From: Acidobacteriaceae bacterium | GTDB taxonomy: Bacteria; Acidobacteriota; Terriglobia; Bryobacterales; Bryobacteraceae | NCBI GenBank assembly: GCA_903970405.1 | Contig: CAJCIT010000287.1 | Coordinates: forward strand, 1-57,736 | Length of the DNA: 57,736 nucleotides | Direction: 5' to 3' | Part shown: positions 1 to 8,222 of the stretch, piece after piece | Numbering within the stretch: the stretch's first letter is position 1 | How the letters are laid out: every line of letters begins with the position of its first letter | Program-made: the position numbers and the translations under genes | Notes under the pieces: generated by a model | The model's input: only the letters and a program-made list of their open reading frames with translations | Databases searched by the model: none | What the model was told of the DNA's origin: nothing

Positions 1-260
1 TGATGACCAACCACCTTCAATTGGTGGTCGTCCCAGACGAGCCCACTTCCTCGCCGTCACTCTACGCCGCGCCAATGGCCGCAATGCACTCTATCTCAAC
101 GCTACGCCGCCGTCGCGTTGACGCCGAGGATCGAGCCAGGCTGGCTCCCGCCGCATGCCATTGCTCAATTGGGGCCATGTCTCTCCGTCCCCGCATTCCA
201 CCCAGACATAAACGGAGTCTAGCGGGCGTCAACTTAGGCGAAGGGCCTAGCGCAGTACAC

Positions 261-932
261 TCATGCGGTCGCACCGATTGATTCTGCAAGAGGAAAACCG
301 GCCCTCTTGAAAATCTCTTGGACCACGGGCTTCCAGCGGGCTGCTGACCAGCCCCAGTCTGAGGGATGGTTGATCGAAGACGCAAGGGCCGTCCTGCCGT
401 CCTTGAGTGGGTAATGCCAAACCCTTTTGATGCCACCATCGGCAAGCGTGATCGGTTCGCCGTGACGACCAGCGAATTCGGGCGTTTTTCCCCAGACCGT
501 CGCGCTGAGCACGAGGATGAGGTCAGGCTGTAGCACCTTGAGGACCCGTTCGAAGGTGGCTTTGCCCTCCCTCCACATCTGCGGCGTTGGCCTGTCTTTG
601 GATGTCGCCAAGGGATATTGGACAAAGTTGTAGAAGGCGACGTTCTCCCAAAACTCTGAGCGTCGACTCTCAAAGGAGAAAAGGTCCGCAGTGTTTTTTG
701 CGAACTGATGAGCCTCGAACGAGTCGCGAATGTATTCGATCGTGAAGCTTGGAGGCATCGTGTCGGCCTCCCACGTCTTGCTCTTCTTGTAGTGCGACTC
801 ACCCACCAACAAGACACCCGCCTTGAAAACAGAGCGCGCCCCGAAGTTCACGCCGACCCAGGGCATGAATCGGAACTCCTGAAACTCTTCACGGTCGATG
901 CTCCGCGGTTTGATTGGTTCCGTGCTCATCAT
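261..932 (-). CDS. Uracil-DNA-glycosylase-like fold protein, fourth gene of the TAC operon
   Basis: A 223-residue soluble protein. Seen: an early beta-strand plus motif 'VLLVGESHY' near residue 40, a central 'LQPDLILVLSATVWG' strand, and a C-terminal 'SINHPSDWGWS' near residue 195. This G-E-x-x ... H-P-S layout resembles the two active-site motifs of the uracil-DNA glycosylase superfamily, but the usual catalytic Asp/Asn pattern is not obvious, so a DNA-repair activity is not claimed. It starts at the first of two consecutive ATGs (930-932), 27 bp after the SecB-like gene and on the same strand, so it is probably co-transcribed with the toxin-antitoxin-chaperone genes. It could be a nucleic-acid-binding accessory or an unrelated passenger. 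The fold assignment is tentative. Confidence 0.6.
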   Translation of the reverse strand: MMSTEPIKPRSIDREEFQEFRFMPWVGVNFGARSVFKAGVLLVGESHYKKSKTWEADTMPPSFTIEYIRDSFEAHQFAKNTADLFSFESRRSEFWENVAFYNFVQYPLATSKDRPTPQMWREGKATFERVLKVLQPDLILVLSATVWGKTPEFAGRHGEPITLADGGIKRVWHYPLKDGRTALASSINHPSDWGWSAARWKPVVQEIFKRAGFPLAESIGATA

Positions 933-959
933 TGATCTCAGTCAGTGTTCTCGATGCGG

Positions 960-1520
960 TTATTCCGGGTTCCTTTGCGCCTGTAGTTCCTTCTTCTCAG
1001 GTCGCCTGGCCTTGGGTTTCGGCTTCGGTTGAAGCCGAAGGAATGGGGCCGTGAGTGGCGGTAGCCCCATCCGCTGAAGACTACTCTGCAAGTACTCTCT
1101 GAAGTACGGCCATGCGTTGAAGATGGCATTGCCGTCTTTAAAGGCACTGACGTGTTCCGGCGTAATTTCAAAGCCCGCGTTAAGCGCGTAGTCTACTTCA
1201 TAGGCGCATTCCAGCGAAACGACTGGCTCTGGTTTCTTGGCTTCGGGCTGACCTCGCCGCGCACCGGGCGCATCGTCGTCAGGCTCCTCGACACCCGCCA
1301 TCCGGAACGCAACCTCCAGTCGCAGAATATCGTCTGGAGCCTCGATCGCCTTACTCTTGAACGTAAATGTTACGGCGATTGGAGCACTGGCAGCCTCGGT
1401 CACAGACTTTGACATCGCCTTTGCTCGGGCGAGGCGGATTCTTTCGATGGCCGCGTTCTGGTGAACCTCAAACGCCAGCCTTGCTTCTTCTGGCGCTTGC
1501 TCAATCAAAATGGCGTTCAC
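960..1520 (-). CDS. SecB-like chaperone of a toxin-antitoxin-chaperone module
   Basis: 186 residues. The C-terminal half carries the signature of SecB-like TAC chaperones (Rv1957 type): an acidic beta-rich core ('SLECAYEVDYAL', around residues 102-113) followed by a helix reading 'AWPYFREYLQSSLQRMGLPP', close to 'WPYWRE...RMGLPPLT' in that family. The last ~25 residues are a basic Lys/Pro/Arg tail. In characterised TAC systems this chaperone binds a C-terminal extension of the antitoxin, helping it fold and protecting it from proteolysis. The gene overlaps the antitoxin by 4 bp (ATGA), which indicates translational coupling. Generic export SecB is less likely, because of the operon context and the motif. 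Confidence 0.85.
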   Translation of the reverse strand: MNAILIEQAPEEARLAFEVHQNAAIERIRLARAKAMSKSVTEAASAPIAVTFTFKSKAIEAPDDILRLEVAFRMAGVEEPDDDAPGARRGQPEAKKPEPVVSLECAYEVDYALNAGFEITPEHVSAFKDGNAIFNAWPYFREYLQSSLQRMGLPPLTAPFLRLQPKPKPKARRPEKKELQAQRNPE

Positions 1521-1972
1521 GCCGCGTACTCCGAACTGCCGTTGTCCGGTAGGGACACGTCGGCAGGTTCCTCATCGCTGGAGGCCAGTTGGGGGATTTG
1601 AAGCCGGAAGAACCGCTCCGGAATGATCGGCATGTCCGTCGAGAGGCCTTCCACCTTAAAAGAAGCATGCCACCCAGTGCCGCTCTGCTTGGGAGCCTTC
1701 CAGCCGGGCGTTTGCGTATGAAGCTTCACTTCGGCATCAAGCGCAAACGTCACTTCTGCAAGGGTCCGAATGGTCATGTTGGACCCGCCGCTGAGCAATT
1801 GTGTGACCCACGATCGGGATTTCCCCAACCGGCGCGCCAGATCAGCCTTGCTGATGTTCTGCTCGGCCATCAATCTGGCAATGGATTCCGAGGCTTCGGC
1901 CACCAGCGTTTCGATAGACAGGAGTTTCCGGAACTCCGGGTCTTCCATCAGAACTTCATGTTGCGTCTTCAT
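1517..1972 (-). CDS. HigA-like antitoxin with C-terminal chaperone-addiction extension
   Basis: 151 residues. An N-terminal Xre-type helix-turn-helix is clear at about residues 25-80 ('ISKADLARRLGKSRSWVTQL'), followed by the strand 'ALDAEVKLHT' usual in HigA proteins. The protein then continues for ~65 residues past the point where ordinary antitoxins end, with hydrophobic/aromatic stretches ('FKVEGLS', 'PERFFRLQIPQL') and a short acidic end. In TAC systems such an extension (chaperone addiction sequence) makes the antitoxin depend on the SecB-like chaperone. It overlaps the upstream toxin and the downstream chaperone by 4 bp each. It should bind the palindrome just upstream of the toxin gene. 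Confidence 0.85.
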   Translation of the reverse strand: MKTQHEVLMEDPEFRKLLSIETLVAEASESIARLMAEQNISKADLARRLGKSRSWVTQLLSGGSNMTIRTLAEVTFALDAEVKLHTQTPGWKAPKQSGTGWHASFKVEGLSTDMPIIPERFFRLQIPQLASSDEEPADVSLPDNGSSEYAA

Positions 1973-2361
1973 TGCTTTTTCTTTGGTACTACCTTCAACC
2001 CTGATGGTTTTTGATCCTCTTCGTAGATCCGCCGCGCCCGGGCTATTTCTTCTTTCGGCGCCTTGTTCGATTTCTTGATGAAGCCGTGGGTTACTACGAT
2101 TACCCCGCGCTCACTCCCCGAATGGGCATAGGGCATTCTGATTTTGAACGACTTGAACTCATACAGGCCGTCGCCAAGATTGCCAAACTTCTCCGGGTTA
2201 CTAAACTTCCCCTCCCCGGCCAGCAAAAATAACGCCATGACTTTCGCCTGGTCGGGCTTATCCAGTCCATCAAAGAATTCGCCACCTGGACAGGCACCAC
2301 TTCTCTGCTGCGCAAATGCGATTGAGAACTTCGTGCCTTGATGGGCGATTCTGCGTGCCAT
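1969..2361 (-). CDS. HigB/Gp49-like RelE-superfamily toxin
   Basis: 130 residues, the first gene of the TAC operon. The core reads as a RelE/HigB (phage Gp49-like) toxin: 'NLGDGLYEFKSFKIRMPYAH' (strand with basic residues), 'GVIVVTHGFIKKSNKAPKEE' and a C-terminal 'IARARRIYEED' helix, which matches 'LLHGFVKK..KTP..EIE.AR' of the family. Such toxins cut mRNA on the ribosome. The ATG at 2361 is preceded by an AGGA ribosome-binding site (2367-2371). The toxin-first order is typical of higBA and of TAC operons. The Lys-rich C-terminal tail ('VVPKKKQ') is an extension beyond the family core. Confidence 0.85.
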   Translation of the reverse strand: MARRIAHQGTKFSIAFAQQRSGACPGGEFFDGLDKPDQAKVMALFLLAGEGKFSNPEKFGNLGDGLYEFKSFKIRMPYAHSGSERGVIVVTHGFIKKSNKAPKEEIARARRIYEEDQKPSGLKVVPKKKQ

Positions 2362-2371
2362 TCATGTCCTC

Positions 2372-2393
2372 ATGTTAAGCTACGACTTAACAT
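2372..2393. promoter_or_regulatory. Perfect inverted repeat, probable HigA operator
   Basis: ATGTTAAG-CTACGA-CTTAACAT: an 8-bp perfect inverted repeat with a 6-bp spacer whose edge lies 11 bp upstream of the toxin start codon. HigA-type antitoxins autoregulate through palindromes in this place, so this is the likely operator. A weak minus-strand promoter (TTGCAT, 17 bp, TTAACA) would overlap it. Confidence 0.7.
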
Positions 2394-2804
2394 CAATGCA
2401 AGCCTGTTGTTCTTCTCAATGGCTGACGTGGTTCAATATCTAGCAGTATCCCATTGATAACGCTCAATTTGCCCGCTCGGATTGCACGTTGGTTGACCGA
2501 TGAAGACTTGGCCCTTTGCCTGGTGCCTCACCGTTAGAGCGGGTGCAAATGGGACAGGCGGACTATCAATCAACCACGGTAGATCGATGGAGATGGTGGT
2601 GGTTGTACCGGGGGTATTTATTTAACTGGACTGTGACCGTCGATTTGGGGTGAGGCCAGAGGGGTGAGCGGACGAAGGAGGCAGTCCGCTCAGTCAGCCG
2701 AAAAGGCTAAGCTTGGAACAAGTTTGCCTATTACTGGTTTTGCCCACCTGTAAACTGAACAAAATATTGGACTTAACAAAGGCTCTGGGCCGCCCGGGTG
2801 CCCC
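2394..2804. other. Intergenic region, no gene seen
   Basis: About 410 bp between the divergent TAC operon and the nuclease fragment. No reading frame resembles a known family, and no tRNA-like or terminator structure stands out. It should hold the promoter of the TAC operon at its left end. Confidence 0.5.
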
Positions 2805-3188
2805 TTGGGAGCGGCCAAATGCGCCGCCCATCCCACGGCTCACCCTTTGAGATCAGCGGCTTGCCGCTCACCTCAGTGCCAGAGGTCTCTGACCCTGCGT
2901 TCCACAATCCGTTACGACGGACAGGAGAAGAAAGCTGACTTCAATTTGTTCTCCAACCAACTAATTTGGGAGCTGAAGCATGTCAAAGATGCGAACACAA
3001 AGGGGGCGGTCGTCAAGACCTTAGCGGGCCTGGGCAACTTCTACAAAACTCATCCAAATGTCAGGGTCGCGATTTTTGCGATTTTGGTCGAAAAGGATCT
3101 CGATTTGGATGATGCGAAGTGGGAATCGGACTTCTCGTTCCGCGAGAACCAGCCTGAAGTCTGGACACGCTTATTCCGGAACTCGTGA
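2805..3188 (+). pseudogene. C-terminal fragment of a PD-(D/E)XK nuclease-like protein
   Basis: Open for 127 codons but only from a TTG. The first ~33 residues are Cys/Arg/Pro-rich and do not look coding. From about residue 36 the sequence becomes protein-like: 'GQEKKADFNLFSNQLIWELK' contains D-x(9)-E-x-K, the PD-(D/E)XK nuclease metal-site pattern, followed by 'NFYKTHPNVRVAIFAILVE' and an acidic C-terminus. I read this as the 3' end of a larger nuclease-like gene whose 5' part has been lost. It may instead be a short intact gene with an unrecognised start. Confidence 0.5.
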
Positions 3189-3392
3189 ATGGGGTTTCAA
3201 GTTTCAAATTTAGCGGTCAAAGTACGGGCTCTGTCTGATTTGTCGGCGACACGTCCAGAGGTCGAGCCGGCGATCGGACGGGGCGGGCACCTTCGCCGAG
3301 CCGGGCGTTACCCGACGGCTCCTTACGCGACGACCTGGAAGATCCCGGCTAAACCATTTCCGCGATAAAATGATACGGAGGTTCATCCCTTC

Positions 3393-4622
3393 ATGGCTTG
3401 GTCACCCGACGACTCGCTCGTCATCGGAATATCATCGCGCGCCCTTCTCAAACTGGACGCCGAAGACCGAATCTACCGAGAGCGTGGCGTTCAGGCGTTC
3501 ATCGACTATCAGATTGAACATGAGAACGAACCAATTGAGCGTGGCGTGGCGTTCCCCCTGGTGAAAGCTCTCCTTGAACTCAACTGTATGCTCGGCACGC
3601 AGAGCAACCCGGCCATCGAAGTTGTCGTCATCTCTCGGAATCATCCGGAGTGTTCGATTCGCATTAGCAAGTCACTACAACATCACGGTCTCAGGATTCG
3701 CGGGGCAGTGTTCACAGGTAACGGCGATCCGTTGCCCCATTTGGAGGCTTACAAAGTCGGGTTGTTCTTATCCTGTGAGGAGGAGGCTGTAAATGCCGCT
3801 CTTGCCGCCGGGATCTCCGCCGGTCTGATTCATGGTGGCCCGGAGATTGCCAAGGAACTCGACGGAACTCCCATCATCGCGTTCGATGGAGACGCAGTGC
3901 TCTTTTCAGACGAGTCGGATAAGGTTTATGAGACTCGAAAGCTGGCCGGTTTTAAGGCCCACGAAATGAAGAATGCGAATATCCCACTCCCACCAGGCCC
4001 GCTCCACAAATTCGCGATTGCCCTTGAAAAGCTACGAGAGAAATATCCAATCGACGCGCCTCCATTCAAGATTGCATTGGTTACAGCGCGAGATCTCGAA
4101 TTCTGCGAAAGGCCCGTTAAGACCCTCAGGAGGTGGGGGATCAGGCTTGACCATGCGACGTTCTGCGCTGGGATGTCGAAAGCTGTAGCGCTTGCAGCTC
4201 TCGCGCCGCTGATCTTCTTTGATGACAACGTACGGAATTGCGTTGATGCGTGCACTTTGACGCCGACGGTGAGAATTCCACTGCTCGAAGAGAAGTTAAC
4301 TCCTGTGGTGCAAGACAAGGCGTCTGTGACCCTTTCTTCAGCGGGGGCGGATAGATCGAACCGTCCGGAACGGTTCCTGAGCGTTTGCAAGATCTTTTTG
4401 CGGAGCAGCTTCACGGATCACGAGCCGACCTTGCGTCAGTGGCAACAGGAGCACCTGATCTATTTGACCGATGAGGCGTTCGAAAACTTCAGTGCTGAGC
4501 TTGAACGAAGCGCAAAGGGAACGCCTGCCGGGAAACAGCGTCGAGCAGCAGGAGCGAAGAATGAAGACCTCGCGAAGCTCCTCCAGTTCGCCACAAATTT
4601 GAAGCGGAAGTATTCGGTTTAG
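3393..4622 (+). CDS. Cytosolic 5'-nucleotidase I (cN-I) family protein
   Basis: 409 residues. The first ~310 match the cN-I 5'-nucleotidase family: 'LVIGISSRALLKLDAEDRIY', 'ENEPIERGVAFPLVKALLEL', then the nucleotide-recognising 'VISRNHPE', 'GLFLSCEEEAVNAAL', the HAD-type 'IIAFDGDAVLFSDESD' and 'IFFDDNVRNCVDA'. The family hydrolyses nucleoside monophosphates to nucleosides. The last ~95 residues ('FLRSSFTDHEPTLRQWQQEH' onward) are an unassigned, charged extension. ATG at 3393 is preceded by GGAGG (3376-3380). It ends 4 bp before the ImmA/IrrE gene, so the two form an operon. Bacterial cN-I genes are sporadic, and this one sits beside other defence-like genes, which suggests an accessory, possibly nucleotide-depleting, role (inference). 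Confidence 0.85.
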   Translation: MAWSPDDSLVIGISSRALLKLDAEDRIYRERGVQAFIDYQIEHENEPIERGVAFPLVKALLELNCMLGTQSNPAIEVVVISRNHPECSIRISKSLQHHGLRIRGAVFTGNGDPLPHLEAYKVGLFLSCEEEAVNAALAAGISAGLIHGGPEIAKELDGTPIIAFDGDAVLFSDESDKVYETRKLAGFKAHEMKNANIPLPPGPLHKFAIALEKLREKYPIDAPPFKIALVTARDLEFCERPVKTLRRWGIRLDHATFCAGMSKAVALAALAPLIFFDDNVRNCVDACTLTPTVRIPLLEEKLTPVVQDKASVTLSSAGADRSNRPERFLSVCKIFLRSSFTDHEPTLRQWQQEHLIYLTDEAFENFSAELERSAKGTPAGKQRRAAGAKNEDLAKLLQFATNLKRKYSV

Positions 4623-4626
4623 CGCC

Positions 4627-5364
4627 TTGGACTCTCTGAAGAGCTTTCTTGAGTTTCGGATCGAGAAGCTTATCCCCGATCCCTCTATACCTGTTGACCT
4701 TGAAGCCGTTTGCGCCCATTTGGATATCGCAGTCGAAGAGCGCGAAATGATCCCAGAAGCAGTTATGCAAGTCGCGGGAGGCCGATTCCAGATCTTCCTC
4801 CAGAGCAACTTCCGGGACACGCCTGGAGCCAGGCTCAGACAACGGTTTTCGCTAGCGCACGAGCTCGGCCACACGCTTTTTTATGATCGCGAGAATGGCG
4901 AGATAAGGCCTCGAAAGGATAGCCCGAGGGGCGACAACCTGGAACACGCCTGCCATAAAGCCGCATCGATGATCTTGATTCCGAGCAAGGTGCTGAACCA
5001 AGAGCTCAAGAGGCACCCCCCAGCAGATGCGGGATCGGTGGTGAAGTTGGCCAATCGATTCGAGGTTTCGATGGAGGTAATGCTTCGGAGGCTGCACGAT
5101 GTAGGCGTCTTCGATCAAGACTGGGTGCCGGTTCTTGCGCGCCAACAAAAGAGCGGGCTGACCGTGGAGTATGGGCCTTATCCGCCATGGTTGAGATCGC
5201 AGCTGACACAGCCCAGCAGGGGTGCGAGCTTTAATGACTGGTTTCGAGGTTCCGAGCAACCCGATGGGACGTTTGCCCGAAAAGCGGGCGACCGCCTTTT
5301 GGAAGCGACTCCCCTAAAAGTGTCAGGATCTTTGCTGATCTTCGAAGTCCGGCTTCGTTCCTAA
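4627..5364 (+). CDS. ImmA/IrrE family metallo-endopeptidase
   Basis: 245 residues, starting at a TTG 4 bp after the nucleotidase stop. The zinc motif HELGH lies in 'RFSLAHELGHTLFYD' (about residues 74-88), followed by 'NLEHACHKAASMILIPSKVL', which supplies the third ligand and the 'E..(C/A)..(F/A)A..ILIP' pattern of the M78/ImmA-IrrE family. A C-terminal ~80-residue region is unassigned. ImmA/IrrE peptidases usually cleave an HTH repressor or act as stress sensors; here the partner is instead a 5'-nucleotidase with no adjacent HTH gene, so the peptidase may activate or remove its neighbour (inference). Confidence 0.85.
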   Translation: MDSLKSFLEFRIEKLIPDPSIPVDLEAVCAHLDIAVEEREMIPEAVMQVAGGRFQIFLQSNFRDTPGARLRQRFSLAHELGHTLFYDRENGEIRPRKDSPRGDNLEHACHKAASMILIPSKVLNQELKRHPPADAGSVVKLANRFEVSMEVMLRRLHDVGVFDQDWVPVLARQQKSGLTVEYGPYPPWLRSQLTQPSRGASFNDWFRGSEQPDGTFARKAGDRLLEATPLKVSGSLLIFEVRLRS

Positions 5365-5974
5365 CGACAGCCTCACGCAAGTCGAGATGCTTATAGCGCT
5401 TCCGGATAGCACCGCAGGATCGTGCGGCTGAGATACGCAGCAAGCCCTTCAGCGATATTCGTGACGTTCCGGTTACCCGAAAGTGGATGCATCGTCGGCC
5501 ACTCGGAGAATGCTGGCCGTTGACGATGATGGGGAACGCCAAGTCGGCATGTCATCGGTGATTGTCCCGAAATCTTCTTCTTAGGCGTCGGCGCTCACGA
5601 AAAATGACCCATTTGTGCCTGGTTAAAGTGACCCACCTGAAGAACAGCGTAAGAACGGAGCGGCCAATAAGCCTCACCTGACGCAGGCTTAATAGGGGCC
5701 GGGACAGCGCGCATTGAGGATACCAAAGGGACGAACTAGGAGTGCGGGTGAAAGTTGGCCTACGTGCGGAGGAACCTCGGGACCGGATGCTCCTTCATCC
5801 TGATTCCTGAAAAAGTTTCCTACTCCCACCGGACCCCAAAATCACCCACGAAGCCCCGAAACCCGCCACTCGCCTGGGAACGCCAATCTCCTGATTGGCG
5901 AAAGTCCGCTCACGTCCGGATGGCACTCCCCTCCAAGTTCGTTCGGCTTCTGACCCCGGCAGACCTCGCCGCCG
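5365..5974. other. Intergenic region with possible insertion-sequence scar and a hairpin repeat
   Basis: About 610 bp without a convincing gene. Positions 5599-5637 contain two copies of TGACCCA in an arrangement reminiscent of the repeated ends of IS21-like elements, but no transposase is present, so this is at most a scar. Positions 5881-5900 form a perfect hairpin CGCCAATC-TCCT-GATTGGCG; a related 16-base core (GGGAACGCCAATCTCC) recurs near 17074. Confidence 0.45.
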
Positions 5975-6334
5975 CTAGCCCCTTTTTTCCGCCAGCTTCT
6001 GGCGCGCGGACTCAAGGTCGGGGGCCATCGGCAGTAATGCCTCGAGCCGGGTGATCTCAAGCGAGTGCTTCAACGAAGGCGTCACCCCTGAAAGAATCAC
6101 CGGACAACCGCGGCGGGCGGCGAAGGTGTAGACAAGCGTCAACTCGCCCAAACCGGCGCTGTCCACCAGAGTCACTCCGGACACATCGAGAATGATGCCG
6201 GCCAAGGCGGACGAGTCGAGCAGCTTGCGCGCGCCGGCCGAGAGCGCGTGAAGCGAGGGGCCAAGAGTCATGGGCCCCTGCAAAACAAAGATGGCGAGGT
6301 TCTTATCCAGACGCTGTTCAATGCTGAGTGCCAT
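5975..6334 (-). CDS. STAS-domain anti-sigma factor antagonist
   Basis: 119 residues, a single STAS domain. Seen: an N-terminal 'LAIFVLQGPMTLG' strand, then 'IILDVSGVTLVDSAGLGEL' around residues 47-65, where the Ser of 'VDSAGL' is the phosphorylatable position in SpoIIAA/RsbV-type antagonists. Such proteins bind a kinase-type anti-sigma factor in a partner switch. No kinase or sigma factor lies next to it, so the partner is elsewhere. ATG at 6334; upstream sequence is non-coding. Confidence 0.85.
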   Translation of the reverse strand: MALSIEQRLDKNLAIFVLQGPMTLGPSLHALSAGARKLLDSSALAGIILDVSGVTLVDSAGLGELTLVYTFAARRGCPVILSGVTPSLKHSLEITRLEALLPMAPDLESARQKLAEKRG

Positions 6335-6769
6335 AACGTGTCTCTAGAGGATATCCAAGCGGAAACAGACAGCTAAGAGCCGCGAAGTGAAAGAAAGGAT
6401 AGCAGCTATTATCCATTTCGTTCCACGCCCGGAGGAGGGAAAACCGGAACAGCCGATCCGGCTTCGACTTTCCAACTACTTAGCGGGATTGGCGGCGTGA
6501 CGAAAGAGGTGGGCGCCGGCTTGCAGTAAGACGGCCGTGGGTTTACGCCGCGGGTGACTCTTGGACTCCGCGATTTGAACTCATACCTTTGGTTCCCTCT
6601 TGCATGGCGAACGAACAGCAGACCCCCTTTGCTGAACGGTGAGACCGCCTGCAAATGAACCGGCGGCGCTTCGGAGGATAGCCCACTCCCGGAGCGCCGA
6701 TTTTTCCCTCGATCAGGACGGGCTGCCATGGATGGGCTTGCGTACTCGGAGGGCGCAAGCGCATCCCTG
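6335..6769. other. Intergenic region, no gene seen
   Basis: About 435 bp between two minus-strand genes. Open frames here have composition typical of non-coding GC-rich DNA (many Pro/Arg/Ser, no recognisable motif). No RNA gene recognised. Confidence 0.4.
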
Positions 6770-8149
6770 TTAGTAGGTTTCAGCCTTCCGGTAGATATAG
6801 GGCGGCGTCACGTAGGCGGCCACCAGACTCTCATTACCGTCCTTGTCAATGGCCTTCACCCCCAGCGCGACCTCGTCGATGTTCACATCTTTCAGCGTGT
6901 AAGTACTGACGTTGCCGACAAAGATCTCGCGCTCCCAGGTTGGCGAAGTAGTTCCGCGAATAACGATGGCGTAGCCGGCTAGATCGGCCTCTGGACGTTC
7001 ATTCCGCCAGGCGAGCACCGCGTCGTAGCCGTCATAGCCGGAGGGCATCTTGCCGCGGCTGAGCGGCAGGGCGAACATCCGGCCCGCTGGCGTGGGCGCG
7101 GGAACCACCGCCGGCGTTTTGGGGGCAAGCGCCAGGGCCGCTAAAGCAGCGGCGTTCATTTTCGTCACCAGGGTGGCGTATTCGGGCGAGGTGTTCTCAA
7201 ATGTGTCGGTACCCGTGTGCTGGTGCGAATAGTTTTCGTACGGCGTGGTGATGCGAACCGCCGCGAAGCCGAGCGCATTGAAAGGACTGTGATCGCCACC
7301 GCGGCCGAAACGATCATGCCGAAAGACCAGATTCACATCGAAGCCCGGCGAATAACGCTCACTCACTTCTTTGATATAGCGGGCGAGCTGGCGCGAGTTT
7401 GAGTCGTTAGGCTCCTCGGAATAAATATTTACGTATCGGTCAGAACGCTGGCCATTCTCCTTGAGATCGCTGCCGATGATGTCGTTATTGAAAACGCCTT
7501 CAATCGAATCCTTGCGGGCCTTGGCGTCTTCGGCATAGAAGCCGCTGCCGAGCAGGCCGTACTCCTCGGCGGCAAACGCGATAAACACGATGGTCTTGCG
7601 GAACTGGTATTGGCTCATGACGCGAGCGAGTTCCATCACCGCTGCGGTTCCACTGCCGTTATCGGTGACGCCGGGAGCGATGGCGGCGATGGTTCCCTCG
7701 TCATCGAGAACACGCTGGCCATTATCGCCGGTCTTATAGACCAGGTGGATGGTGTCGTAGTGGCTGGTGACCAGCACCTGGCGATCGGGCTCAGAGGCGC
7801 CGGGAAGTGTGGCAACCACGTTCCAAATTTCCACGTCCTTCTTATAGCGGGCCTTCTCGTTGCCCCTAAGACGGTGCTTATCGAAGCGGACCTGTAAGCG
7901 CGGGCTGTAGCCGCGGAGCTCCGCGGCGATCCATTCACGCGAGGCGCCCACACCGCGCGCCGGATCATCGATGGCTGAGTAAATGTTGCGCGTTTCAAAC
8001 GATCCGAGTTGCTTTTCGATGGCCGCGATGCGATCGGTGGAGATTTCCGCGACGATCTTGGCCACCGTGGGGTTCAACGATTTCAATGGCGCTTCGGCGC
8101 TTGCGAAATGCACCGCCACTAATAGGAAAATGCTACATCGCCGGATCAT
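6770..8149 (-). CDS. Secreted M28-family zinc aminopeptidase
   Basis: 459 residues with a signal peptide (residues 1-18, 'FLLVAVHFASA'). All M28 metal ligands are visible in order: His in 'VTSHYDT', bridging Asp in 'GVTDNGSGT', catalytic and ligand Glu in 'FAAEEYGLLGS', Asp in 'FNNDIIGSD', and His in 'YSHQHTGTDT'. After about residue 350 a Pro-rich linker leads to a ~95-residue C-terminal domain with fibronectin-III-like strands ('VLAWRNERPEADLAGYAIVI'). Predicted role: periplasmic or extracellular removal of N-terminal residues from peptides. Monocistronic, with the BON gene diverging from it. Confidence 0.88.
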   Translation of the reverse strand: MIRRCSIFLLVAVHFASAEAPLKSLNPTVAKIVAEISTDRIAAIEKQLGSFETRNIYSAIDDPARGVGASREWIAAELRGYSPRLQVRFDKHRLRGNEKARYKKDVEIWNVVATLPGASEPDRQVLVTSHYDTIHLVYKTGDNGQRVLDDEGTIAAIAPGVTDNGSGTAAVMELARVMSQYQFRKTIVFIAFAAEEYGLLGSGFYAEDAKARKDSIEGVFNNDIIGSDLKENGQRSDRYVNIYSEEPNDSNSRQLARYIKEVSERYSPGFDVNLVFRHDRFGRGGDHSPFNALGFAAVRITTPYENYSHQHTGTDTFENTSPEYATLVTKMNAAALAALALAPKTPAVVPAPTPAGRMFALPLSRGKMPSGYDGYDAVLAWRNERPEADLAGYAIVIRGTTSPTWEREIFVGNVSTYTLKDVNIDEVALGVKAIDKDGNESLVAAYVTPPYIYRKAETY

Positions 8150-8222
8150 GTCGATTTGTTATGGTAGCGCAACTATTCAAGCGGGGGCGGCATCGAAATG
8201 TCAGGAGAACAGAAGGAAGACC

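Noticed and set aside
62..817. Long minus-strand frame overlapping the UDG-like gene
   Set aside because: Arg/Ser/Pro-rich out-of-frame translation of the gene at 261-932; no motif.
5599..5637. Possible IS21-like terminal repeats
   Set aside because: Only two TGACCCA copies and no transposase; kept only as a note in the intergenic entry.
6409..6764. Two overlapping minus-strand open frames
   Set aside because: Composition typical of non-coding GC-rich DNA, and the frames contradict each other.
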